A stretch of DNA of 6,675 bases from an uncultured Eubacteriales bacterium. GTDB taxonomy: Bacteria; Bacillota; Clostridia; Peptostreptococcales; Anaerovoracaceae. The stretch covers positions 1 through 6,675 of the forward strand of contig CACYBO010000031.1 in NCBI GenBank assembly GCA_902772685.1, in the 5' to 3' direction. Of this stretch, positions 1-5,563 are shown in pieces (position 1 is the first letter of the stretch; each line of letters begins with the position of its first letter). Below the pieces are notes generated by a model that was given only the letters and a program-made list of their open reading frames with translations, was not told the DNA's origin and ran no database searches. The position numbers and the translations under genes are program-made.

Positions 1-6
1 AATGGA

Positions 7-1104
7 ATGAAGAGGGTCAGGTCCCTGCGTGCCGAGAGGAGTGAGGAGCGCCAGAGCATTCTGGTTATGTGCTCGTCTTTCTACGGCGGAGGTGCGGAAC
101 GGGTTGCCTGCCGTCTTGCTTCCCGGCTTACGGAACGGTATCAGGTATATTATCTATACATACGGGACAAAGGGCAGAGTTATGCATTAGACCCCCGTGT
201 GCAGACGATTCAGATGCCTTTCTTCTGGGGCGACTGGGACGCTATCAGCGCCGGCAGGGCAGAGTTTGTTCGAAAAGTGAAAGAAATGCTGGATATCCAT
301 ACCGCAATCTCCTTTATGTACACGATGAACAAGGCGAATGTTCAGTCCGGTGGAAGGGCGAAGGTGATTTGTTCGGAGCGGAATAATCCGATGCGGCGAT
401 ATCCGGAACGCATGGCTGAGATCGATGAGATGTACGCAGCAGCAGACCATGTGGTGTTTCAGTCGGAGACGGTGCGAAGCATGTTTTCCCGGAAAGTACG
501 TGCGCATGGGAGCATTATCCTGAATCCGGTTGAGGTCAGCTGCGGCAGGACAGAAAGCAGACACCGGATTGTGACCGCAGGAAGACTTGTTCCGCAAAAG
601 AATCACGAGATGCTGATCAGGGCTTTTGCAGATTTTTATCAGAGCCATCAGGACTACACACTTTCGCTGTACGGGTCGGGAGAACTGGCAGAAGAACTTC
701 GGACTTTGGCGGCGTCACTTGGCGTTGGAGATGCTGTTCAATTTCACGGGCAGGTAGAGGATGTGCATAGGGCAATCGCAGACGCAGAGATGTTTGTGCT
801 TTCCAGTGATTTTGAGGGTCTGTCCAACGCGTTGTTGGAAAGCATGATGATGGGCCTTCCGTGCATTTCCACACGCTGTGAAGGTTCTGTTGATGTGATT
901 CGCACAGGGGAAAACGGGATTCTGGTGGATGTTGGCAGTCAGGAGCAGATGACAAATGCGATGTCGTTGCTGGCGGATGATGCTGAACTTAGAAAGAGAC
1001 TGGGCGCCGAGGCGCGCAATAGCTGTGAGCCGTTCCGAACGGAGACGGTAATGAAGCAGTGGTATCACCTGATTGAATCGCTGTCTCGCCCAAGCGGTGC
1101 ATAA
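7..1104 (+). CDS. GT4-family glycosyltransferase (GT-B fold)
   Basis: This 365-residue protein probably transfers a sugar from a nucleotide-sugar donor during capsule, exopolysaccharide or teichoic-type glycan assembly at the inner face of the membrane. The N-terminal half has the glycine-rich start of a GT-B acceptor domain (FYGGGAERV near residues 25-33). The C-terminal half has the GT4 donor site: GRLVPQKN with Arg193 and Lys198 as the usual donor-phosphate contacts, and the EX7E motif with Glu270 and Glu278 in FEGLSNALLE. No signal peptide or membrane segment is seen, and the length is normal for the family. The frame stays open to the window edge, so an earlier start cannot be excluded. 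However, an ATGA at 7-10 would let an upstream gene ending in TGA at 8-10 overlap this start, as is common in polysaccharide operons. The donor and acceptor cannot be told from sequence. Family call is secure; the exact start is less so. Confidence 0.93.
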   Translation: MKRVRSLRAERSEERQSILVMCSSFYGGGAERVACRLASRLTERYQVYYLYIRDKGQSYALDPRVQTIQMPFFWGDWDAISAGRAEFVRKVKEMLDIHTAISFMYTMNKANVQSGGRAKVICSERNNPMRRYPERMAEIDEMYAAADHVVFQSETVRSMFSRKVRAHGSIILNPVEVSCGRTESRHRIVTAGRLVPQKNHEMLIRAFADFYQSHQDYTLSLYGSGELAEELRTLAASLGVGDAVQFHGQVEDVHRAIADAEMFVLSSDFEGLSNALLESMMMGLPCISTRCEGSVDVIRTGENGILVDVGSQEQMTNAMSLLADDAELRKRLGAEARNSCEPFRTETVMKQWYHLIESLSRPSGA

Positions 1105-1110
1105 ATAAAA

Positions 1111-1141
1111 AATGCCGGAAGGAATGAATCCCTCCGGCATT
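1111..1141. terminator. Bidirectional intrinsic terminator between convergent genes
   Basis: The arms 1111-1122 (AATGCCGGAAGG) and 1130-1141 (CCCTCCGGCATT) pair over 12 positions with one A-C mismatch around a 7-base loop. On the minus strand the hairpin is followed by a U-rich run (the complement of 1102-1110, read TTTTATTTA after the stem's own terminal TT), which is a strong terminator for the response regulator gene ending at 1150. On the plus strand the following bases (CTGGTTTCTT) are less U-rich, so it should also end the glycosyltransferase transcript, but more weakly. Confidence 0.88.
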
Positions 1142-1149
1142 CTGGTTTC

Positions 1150-1836
1150 TTAAACGGTGAACTTGTATCCCAGACCTCTGACAGTTTGAATGTACTGCGG
1201 ATCTGAAGGATCATCCTCGATTTTCTGACGAAGTCTGTTGACGTAGACCATGATGGCGTTTTCATCGATGATGGTCTCGCCCCAGATCATGCTGTAAATC
1301 ATATCCTTGGAGAAGATTCTGCCAACATTATCGATGAACAGCTTGATCATCGCATTTTCCTTGGCGGAAAGCGGGATCTCAACCTCATCCTTGTAGAACC
1401 GCAGCGTATGCGTATCGTACGTGAAAGGTCCGACCTCTATAATCGGGTTGTCCTCCGAAACAGAGCTGCGGCTTCTGCGGACAAGGGCTTTTGCCTTTGC
1501 ACCGAGCGTCACCGGATTAAACGGTTTGGTAATGTATTCGTCCGCTCCGATATCCAGTCCGTACAGGGTGTCATAGTCGGCTTTGCGGCCGCTGACCACC
1601 ATGATAGGAACGTTTTCTCCGCGGCCGCGGAGCTCGTGGATTACTTCGAACCCATCCATTCCGTGCATGTTGATGTCGAGCAGTATGAGATCGAAATCAT
1701 TTTCCTCGACGGCGGCCAATGCTTCCTCGCCGCTGGCTGTTTCGACAACGTCGAAATCGTTTCCCTTCATGACCTTGCCGAGCATGGTGCGTACGGCCAG
1801 ATCGTCATCAACAACAAGAACCAAATCCTTTGCCAT
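1150..1836 (-). CDS. OmpR/PhoB-family response regulator
   Basis: This is a 228-residue cytoplasmic transcription factor activated by phosphorylation. The receiver domain (about 1-120) has the acidic pair Asp10/Asp11, phospho-acceptor Asp54 (LILLDINMHGMDG), Ser82, Tyr101 and Lys104 (ITKPF), so all catalytic positions are present. A winged-helix DNA-binding domain fills about 128-228 and ends in the typical VRGLGYKF motif. The frame is open upstream to 1947, but the start at 1836 is chosen because AGGAG lies 6 bases before that ATG and because MAKDLVLVVDDD is the normal receiver beginning; the extra 37 upstream codons would encode sequence lying over the promoter. It is divergent from the histidine kinase at 1930, its likely partner. 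Transcription probably starts near 1879 and ends at the hairpin at 1111-1141. Target genes are unknown. Confidence 0.95.
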   Translation of the reverse strand: MAKDLVLVVDDDLAVRTMLGKVMKGNDFDVVETASGEEALAAVEENDFDLILLDINMHGMDGFEVIHELRGRGENVPIMVVSGRKADYDTLYGLDIGADEYITKPFNPVTLGAKAKALVRRSRSSVSEDNPIIEVGPFTYDTHTLRFYKDEVEIPLSAKENAMIKLFIDNVGRIFSKDMIYSMIWGETIIDENAIMVYVNRLRQKIEDDPSDPQYIQTVRGLGYKFTV

Positions 1837-1864
1837 AATAAACTCCTGTATTTCAGATAGAACT

Positions 1865-1893
1865 TTATCTCTATATCTAGTATATAGTATAAT
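1865..1893 (+). promoter_or_regulatory. Possible SigA-type promoter for the histidine kinase gene
   Basis: A perfect TATAAT lies at 1888-1893. The hexamer 17 bases upstream (TTATCT, 1865-1870) matches the -35 consensus poorly and there is no TG extension, so this promoter may need an activator. Transcription would start near 1900, about 30 bases before the TTG start of the kinase. Confidence 0.5.
1871..1887. promoter_or_regulatory. Candidate operator: inverted repeat CTATAT-N5-ATATAG
   Basis: Six-base arms CTATAT (1871-1876) and ATATAG (1882-1887) are perfect inverted copies around CTAGT. The site lies between the two divergent genes, next to or over the -10 elements of both promoters, so a protein bound here would affect both directions. 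A weaker imperfect repeat, AGATA-N6-TATCT, is beside it at 1855-1870. The region is very AT-rich, so chance symmetry is a real alternative. Confidence 0.35.
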
Positions 1894-1914
1894 GAAAACA
1901 ACTAAATATTTCAA
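1886..1914 (-). promoter_or_regulatory. SigA-type promoter for the response regulator gene
   Basis: Read on the minus strand, TTGAAA (1914-1909) and TATACT (1891-1886) are separated by exactly 17 bases, and each matches the consensus hexamer in five of six positions. The predicted start of transcription is near 1879, giving a leader of about 43 bases before the ATG at 1836. The -10 box overlaps the plus-strand -10 box of the kinase gene. Confidence 0.7.
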
Positions 1915-1915
1915 T

Positions 1916-1932
1916 AAGGAGTGTATACTTTG
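1916..1932 (+). promoter_or_regulatory. Ribosome binding site that places the kinase start at TTG 1930
   Basis: AAGGAG at 1916-1921 is an almost ideal Shine-Dalgarno sequence. The in-frame GTG at 1921 shares its first base with this site, so it cannot be used with it. The in-frame TTG at 1930-1932 sits 8 bases downstream, which is the expected spacing. The kinase therefore most likely begins at this rare TTG codon. Confidence 0.75.
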
Positions 1933-3669
1933 CGCAATTTGCTTCAAAACGATAAAAGTAAAGAACTGATTGGAATGCTCGCGGCGGTCGTGCTGGTCGC
2001 AATCGGCATATTTATCGTCGCGCTGACTGCCAACAGTTTTGACGAGGCGGTCGAGAGAGATCAGGATTCGCAGCTTGAGAAAATGGTTTCAAAGTGTGAC
2101 CTGAACATCAATGATTCCATTGACCGCTTTGACGAACAGATGGCCCGTTTCACCGGATCGGAGAGGTTCAAAGAAGCTGTTGCGGCGCATGAGGTGTCAG
2201 GTGATGCGTCGCAGCTCAAGCAGGTCATGCAGAAATCATTCATCAGCAACACCACATTTTTTGCAGCAATGTTCCTTGTGGATAACGGCAATGTTGTAGC
2301 GTCCACGATGGAGGGAAAGGACTACTCCATAGGAGATTGCGCGCGGGACAATATTTACAGCAGCACAGACTCCTCGGGCAATGCGTATCTGGCGTTTAAG
2401 TATGATATAAGCGACAGATTGTCCTGCTACGGAATTGCCGATGTGGAGAGCTTTTATCATGCGGCGGCAGAACAGACCGGCGCGCCTGCGGACTGCATTA
2501 TGATGCTGGAAGAGCAGACGGGATTATTCATCGGGCAGCAGAATGGGAGATTGAAGACATCAGACGAAGAAGACGCGATAAATGAAGCAGAGGGCAGAAA
2601 TCTCCGGGTGTGCCAGGAGCGCGGTACGGAAACCGCCATTTCCTATGAGAAGAAAGTCGGAAATGAATCCCGCACGACCAGAGCGCTCGCAATTCCGGCG
2701 AAGTCGCTGAAGAACGGGATCTTCGCAATGTCCGCATCGGCGGACTACGATGCAATAGAAGCCCTGGCGGGGAGCACTGCGACCAGACTCATACTTGGTT
2801 TTGCATTGGTGCTCGCGGGGCTTGTTGTTGCGCTGTTCATCTTCCTGCGCGCGAGGCGCGAGGTGATCGAGGCGGATAAGGAACTTGAAGACCTTAAGGA
2901 AAAGAACCGCCAGATGGAGGAACTCAACAGAAAGACCCAGGAGCTGGCGCACCACCAGAGACTGGAGACGATCGGTACGATGACGTCCAGCATCGCTCAC
3001 GAGTTCAACAATCTGCTCACGCCGATTATGGGGTACAGCCTGATGACGCTGGAGAGTCTTCCGCAGGAAGAGGGCGGCCCATATGATGACGTTCTGGAGA
3101 TCTATAACGCGTCGGTCAAGGCAAAGGATATTATTTCAAGGCTATCTGAACTGTCCCGCAAGAACACGGAGATGAGATTCGAAACCATCAACCCGGACGA
3201 TCTCGTCAACAAAGTCCTCCACGTGACCTCGCCGGCACTGCCTAAAAATGTTGATATCTTCAGGAATCTGCACTGTGCGGATAAATATATAGAAGGAAAT
3301 GAAACGCAGCTGTCCCAGCTGATACTGAATCTTATCATCAACGCATTCCACGCCCTGAAGGAGGAGGGCGGTGAGGTTACGGTCACCACCGAAAGAAGGG
3401 GCTCCGACATTATGTTTGAGGTTGCGGACAACGGCCCTGGAATAAAAGATGAGATAAAAGAGAAGATATTCGACCCGTTCTTCACCACGAAGGAGTCAGG
3501 TGAAGGAACAGGTCTGGGACTCGCCATCGCCCTTCAGGCGGCGGAGGACCACAAAGGAAGACTCGAAGTGGACTCAGAAGAGGGCAAAGGCACCAGCTTC
3601 AGGGTGTTCATCCCGGAACTGGTTCTGAAACAGGAGAAAAAAGTGCGGTATTATGATTTTGAGGAGTGA
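1930..3669 (+). CDS. Membrane sensor histidine kinase with NtrB-like (HPK4-type) H-box
   Basis: This 579-residue inner-membrane kinase has a short inside N-terminus, membrane segment 1 (about 13-33), an outside domain of about 250 residues (34-286), membrane segment 2 (about 287-306), a charged coiled-coil linker (308-345) and the kinase core. The H-box IAHEFNNLLTPI gives phospho-acceptor His357, followed by an ExxN phosphatase motif. The ATP-binding domain has the N-box (Asn471), DNGPGI (Asp500), FDPFFTTK and GTGLGL (526-531). All catalytic motifs are intact. No HAMP or PAS domain is obvious. The outside domain may be a Cache/PDC-type sensor (FAAMFLVDNGNVVAST looks like one strand pair), but that is an inference. 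TTG 1930 is chosen as start over GTG 1921 because of ribosome-site spacing. It is divergent from the OmpR-type regulator, its probable partner, and the RNase HI gene follows within 11 bases. The signal sensed is unknown. Confidence 0.93.
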   Translation: MRNLLQNDKSKELIGMLAAVVLVAIGIFIVALTANSFDEAVERDQDSQLEKMVSKCDLNINDSIDRFDEQMARFTGSERFKEAVAAHEVSGDASQLKQVMQKSFISNTTFFAAMFLVDNGNVVASTMEGKDYSIGDCARDNIYSSTDSSGNAYLAFKYDISDRLSCYGIADVESFYHAAAEQTGAPADCIMMLEEQTGLFIGQQNGRLKTSDEEDAINEAEGRNLRVCQERGTETAISYEKKVGNESRTTRALAIPAKSLKNGIFAMSASADYDAIEALAGSTATRLILGFALVLAGLVVALFIFLRARREVIEADKELEDLKEKNRQMEELNRKTQELAHHQRLETIGTMTSSIAHEFNNLLTPIMGYSLMTLESLPQEEGGPYDDVLEIYNASVKAKDIISRLSELSRKNTEMRFETINPDDLVNKVLHVTSPALPKNVDIFRNLHCADKYIEGNETQLSQLILNLIINAFHALKEEGGEVTVTTERRGSDIMFEVADNGPGIKDEIKEKIFDPFFTTKESGEGTGLGLAIALQAAEDHKGRLEVDSEEGKGTSFRVFIPELVLKQEKKVRYYDFEE

Positions 3670-3680
3670 GATCGCGGGAA

Positions 3681-4271
3681 ATGAGAAATGATGGTGTTTT
3701 GAGAATCTATACAGACGGCGGATGCGCGGGAAACCAGTCCGATGAGAATCTCGGCGGATGGGGCGCGATCCTGGAGTTCGCGCCAAGCGGCGCGCCGGGT
3801 GCAGCCGGTGTCACAGCGCCGGCGGTGAAGGAACTCTTCGGAAGCGAGGCAAACACGACCAACAACCGCATGGAGATGACGGCTTTGCTGGAAGCGTTCC
3901 GCGCCATAAAAAAAGACGGCCAGCGGATTCAGGTTTTTTCGGACAGCAGTTACCTGATGGACTGCTTCCGCAAGAAGTGGTATGTGAACTGGCAGTCGAA
4001 CGGATGGAAGACTTCCCAGAAGAAGCCTGTGGAAAACCAGGATCTGTGGGAGGCGCTTCTGCCTTTCCTGGACAGGCACGATATAGAATTCTACCGCGTC
4101 AAGGGACACGTGAATCTGGCAAGTGAGAATACTGACGTGGTCAAACTGTACGGGAAGTTCTGTGAGTGGAACGGCGGGGGATTCACCCTTGATGAGTTTC
4201 GTTACATTACGGAAAGAAACAACCGGGCTGACGAACTCGCAAATCAGGGAATCGATGAAATCCGCCAGTAA
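3681..4271 (+). CDS. rnhA: Ribonuclease HI with two insertions
   Basis: This enzyme should cut the RNA strand of RNA-DNA hybrids in the cytoplasm, using two metal ions. The four catalytic carboxylates are visible as Asp12 (YTDGGCAGN), Glu65 (NNRMEMTALLEA), Asp88 (SDSSYLMD) and Asp184 (NNRADELAN), with the helper His143 in VKGH. The basic-protrusion pattern WYVNWQSNGWKTSQKKPV is typical of RNase HI. At 196 residues it is longer than the usual 155 or so. Extra residues lie between Asp12 and Glu65 (about 15 more than in the E. coli enzyme) and between His143 and Asp184 (about 31 more). A GTG at 3666, overlapping the kinase stop, is an alternative start giving 201 residues; ATG 3681 is preferred on codon choice, but its ribosome site is weak (GGGA too close, GAGGAG 14 bases away), so translation is probably coupled to the kinase. 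No separate promoter was seen. Confidence 0.92.
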   Translation: MRNDGVLRIYTDGGCAGNQSDENLGGWGAILEFAPSGAPGAAGVTAPAVKELFGSEANTTNNRMEMTALLEAFRAIKKDGQRIQVFSDSSYLMDCFRKKWYVNWQSNGWKTSQKKPVENQDLWEALLPFLDRHDIEFYRVKGHVNLASENTDVVKLYGKFCEWNGGGFTLDEFRYITERNNRADELANQGIDEIRQ

Positions 4272-4294
4272 ATCGATGGACTCCGATAATAAAA

Positions 4295-4319
4295 CGGTGA
4301 CTCTCGTTGAGGGTCACCG
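4295..4319. terminator. Bidirectional intrinsic terminator between rnhA and the ArsR-like gene
   Basis: Arms 4295-4305 (CGGTGACTCTC) and 4309-4319 (GAGGGTCACCG) form an 11-pair stem with one T-G pair and a three-base loop. The minus strand continues with TTTTATTATC (complement of 4285-4294), a good U-tract that ends the SGNH/ArsR operon. The plus strand continues CATGTTTTC, a weaker end for the kinase/RNase HI transcript. The hairpin includes the last codon and the stop of the minus-strand regulator gene (4314-4319). Confidence 0.85.
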
Positions 4320-4640
4320 CATGTTTTCAAATTTGCGCGTCGCGTCCAGATAGTTCTGGAGCGTTCCCAGATGCACATAATAATAGGAGAAGCGGTCCCA
4401 CTTCTTGATCTGCAGGAGATCTGCATCGGCCAGCTTCTTCACATGCTGGGAAATGGTGGCTTGCGCGTATCCGAATTCTTCAACAAGATCTTTGTTGCAG
4501 ACAGGGGTGCGCTTTTTATTTTGCTGCATGATGAAGCGGAAGATTTTGATGCGCGCCGGGTGAGCAAGTGCATCGGAGATTTGTGCAATCAGCAGAACTT
4601 CCTTTTCCTGCAGTTCGTCCATTTCTTTTCTGAGTCTCAT
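4314..4640 (-). CDS. ArsR-like winged-helix transcriptional regulator
   Basis: This is a 108-residue DNA-binding protein, probably a dimeric repressor. The pattern ISDALAHPARIKIFRFI, then KDLVEEFGYAQATISQHVKKLADADLL (recognition helix around YAQATISQHVKKL) and a wing RFSYYYVHL, is characteristic of the ArsR/HTH_5 fold. The metal site ELCVCDL of classic ArsR/SmtB members is missing; only one cysteine (VCNKDL) is present at the corresponding place, so arsenite or zinc sensing of the usual kind is unlikely. GGAGG sits 8 bases before the ATG at 4640. The gene begins 17 bases after the SGNH hydrolase stop on the same strand, so the two are surely co-transcribed, with the regulator second, and it may control its own operon. 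Its stop codon lies inside the shared terminator hairpin. Signal and targets are unknown. Confidence 0.88.
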   Translation of the reverse strand: MRLRKEMDELQEKEVLLIAQISDALAHPARIKIFRFIMQQNKKRTPVCNKDLVEEFGYAQATISQHVKKLADADLLQIKKWDRFSYYYVHLGTLQNYLDATRKFENMR

Positions 4641-4657
4641 TGGTAGCCCTCCATTGC

Positions 4658-5299
4658 TTATTTATATAACTGTTCTTTCTCGATAACGTCGAGCACTTGC
4701 CGTGCCATGAACTCGTGGCCGTCCGGCGTCGGGTGCACGCCGTCCAGATAAGCCAGATCCACATCGCCGATCTTGTTGATATATTCCCCGTAGAGACGGT
4801 TCATATCGACAAAGGGTCTGCCGGAACTCTTAAGCAGCTCCGAAAACTTCTCCAGATCCCGGTTGACTGCATCGTAGGAGACGCCGCATCCGGCCAGCCA
4901 CATATATCCGGCTTTTCCCGCATCTACCGGCGTCGGCGTGATGTAGACGGATATAGCACCGATGTCGTCCGCTTGCTTCGCCAGCGACTGCAGATTTTCA
5001 AAGGCCTCCTCCGGATTTGCCTCTCTGTAGATGAAATCGTTGGCGCCGGTCAGATAGAACACCACGTCCGGCTCATGCCGCAGCACATCCCCTCCAAACC
5101 GCGCCGCGATGCCCGCGGTCGTATCGCCGTTGACGCCTTTGTTGATAATATCAAATCCAACATTCTTCGCATAGTCAGGCTGGCTGGTGCCGCCTTCACC
5201 CTTGAGAGTCCTGCGCACCACGCTCGTGAAGCTTTTGCTCTTGCCCCACGGGTAGCCTGCGACTATGCTGTTTCCAATAAATATGATTTTCTTCCGCAT
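4658..5299 (-). CDS. SGNH/GDSL-family hydrolase (esterase or lipase-like)
   Basis: This 213-residue protein should hydrolyse an ester-type bond with a Ser-His-Asp site. Block I is FIGNSIVAG with catalytic Ser11, so the usual GDS is GNS here. Block II is NKGVNGDTT (Gly58 for the oxyanion hole), block III is TGANDF (Asn87), and block V is DGVHPTPDGHE (Asp186, His189), so all four invariant residues of the superfamily (Ser, Gly, Asn, His) are present. The order and length match TesA/rhamnogalacturonan-acetylesterase-like members. There is no signal peptide, so it is probably cytoplasmic. Possible substrates include acylated lipids or acetylated sugars; the sequence does not decide. GAGG lies 5 bases before ATG 5299. 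It is the first gene of the operon with the ArsR-like regulator, and is divergent from the sigma-54 activator across a 264-bp control region. Confidence 0.92.
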   Translation of the reverse strand: MRKKIIFIGNSIVAGYPWGKSKSFTSVVRRTLKGEGGTSQPDYAKNVGFDIINKGVNGDTTAGIAARFGGDVLRHEPDVVFYLTGANDFIYREANPEEAFENLQSLAKQADDIGAISVYITPTPVDAGKAGYMWLAGCGVSYDAVNRDLEKFSELLKSSGRPFVDMNRLYGEYINKIGDVDLAYLDGVHPTPDGHEFMARQVLDVIEKEQLYK

Positions 5300-5330
5300 G
5301 TTGTCCTCGCATCGTCTATTAACTATCGGT

Positions 5331-5339
5331 ATTCTACCA
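5331..5339 (-). promoter_or_regulatory. Possible extended -10 promoter for the SGNH/ArsR operon
   Basis: On the minus strand TGGTAGAAT (5339-5331) fits the extended -10 form TGnTATAAT with one mismatch. No good -35 hexamer lies 15-18 bases further upstream, so recognition would rest on the TG extension or on an activator. The transcript would start near 5324, about 25 bases before the start codon. Confidence 0.4.
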
Positions 5340-5374
5340 CAAAACAGAAGGTTTTTATAGTTTCGGGGTCAGGC

Positions 5375-5439
5375 TTGGGGCACGAATATGCAAAGGCATG
5401 GGGTACAGTACCCCATAAAAAACGAGAATCGTACCCCAG
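5375..5439. repeat. Two-level inverted repeat: four TGGGGyAC half-sites around one centre
   Basis: The inner pair is a 19-base palindrome ATGGGGTACAGTACCCCAT at 5398-5416, perfect around a central A at 5407. The outer pair is TGGGGCACGA (5376-5385) and TCGTACCCCA (5429-5438), inverted around the same centre with one mismatch in ten. The two left half-sites are 23 bases apart, and so are the two right ones. The bases between inner and outer sites are largely not symmetrical, so the half-sites themselves are what is conserved. The array lies upstream of both divergent genes, with its centre 108 bases from the SGNH start codon and about 130 bases upstream of the predicted activator transcript start. 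It is not a terminator, since no U-tract follows on either strand. It most resembles a multi-site operator or upstream activating sequence. The binding protein is unknown. Confidence 0.75.
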
Positions 5440-5492
5440 ACGGAAACAAAGCCGGGAGAGATCTGGGGCTTTTGCCCGAAGATGGGGGCTAG

Positions 5493-5508
5493 TGCAAATA
5501 TATTTGCA
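5493..5508. promoter_or_regulatory. Perfect 16-bp palindrome overlapping the activator's -35 box
   Basis: TGCAAATATATTTGCA at 5493-5508 is completely self-complementary. Its right end includes the first five bases of the -35 hexamer of the promoter at 5504-5532, so a bound dimer would block RNA polymerase. The form TGCA-N8-TGCA also resembles the paired TGC/GCA sites that bind the Fis-type helix-turn-helix of sigma-54 activators, so self-repression by the product of the gene at 5564 is a reasonable guess. Confidence 0.6.
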
Positions 5509-5532
5509 GGATTCGCGCGACAGTGGTATAAT
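5504..5532 (+). promoter_or_regulatory. SigA promoter for the sigma-54 activator gene
   Basis: TTGCAG (5504-5509) and a perfect TATAAT (5527-5532) are separated by exactly 17 bases, and TGG just before the -10 box gives an extended -10 (TGnTATAAT). Transcription should start near 5539, leaving a leader of about 25 bases. This is the strongest promoter in the window. Confidence 0.85.
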
Positions 5533-5563
5533 AACAGCGTCTGACAGAGGAGGACGAAAAGAA

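Noticed and set aside
1408..1860. 150-codon plus-strand reading frame opposite the response regulator
   Set aside because: It is wholly antisense to a clear receiver/winged-helix gene, has no recognisable domain, and its length follows from the codon use of the real gene.
1837..1947. Extended N-terminus of the response regulator starting at 1947
   Set aside because: The extra 37 codons cross the promoter region, and the ribosome site and receiver beginning both point to ATG 1836.
2560..3000. 146-codon minus-strand reading frame opposite the kinase
   Set aside because: It is antisense to the second membrane segment and H-box of an intact kinase and shows no domain or translation signal.
4123..4353. 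76-codon plus-strand reading frame spanning the rnhA end, terminator and ArsR-like gene end
   Set aside because: It overlaps the catalytic end of RNase HI in another frame and passes through a terminator hairpin; there is no coding signature.
5376..5392. Possible sigma-54 promoter (GG-N10-GC at 5378-5391)
   Set aside because: The GG and GC pairs have the right spacing only when the flanking TGGCAC-like bases are out of register by one, and a better SigA promoter lies downstream. The GGGGCAC is better explained as one half-site of the repeat array.
5365..5488. Possible G-quadruplex from five GGGG runs
   Set aside because: The runs are separated by 8 to more than 60 bases, too far apart for a usual quadruplex, and several belong to inverted repeats.
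5466..5489. Alternative short hairpins GGGC-TTTT-GCCC and GCCC-N8-GGGC, read as a riboswitch or attenuator
   Set aside because: They lie upstream of the predicted transcript start (about 5539), the stems are only four pairs, and no known aptamer pattern is visible.
5492..5508. Possible sigma-54 promoter ending in TTTGCA just upstream of the activator
   Set aside because: The -12-like TTGCA is present, but the invariant GG of the -24 element is missing at the required distance.
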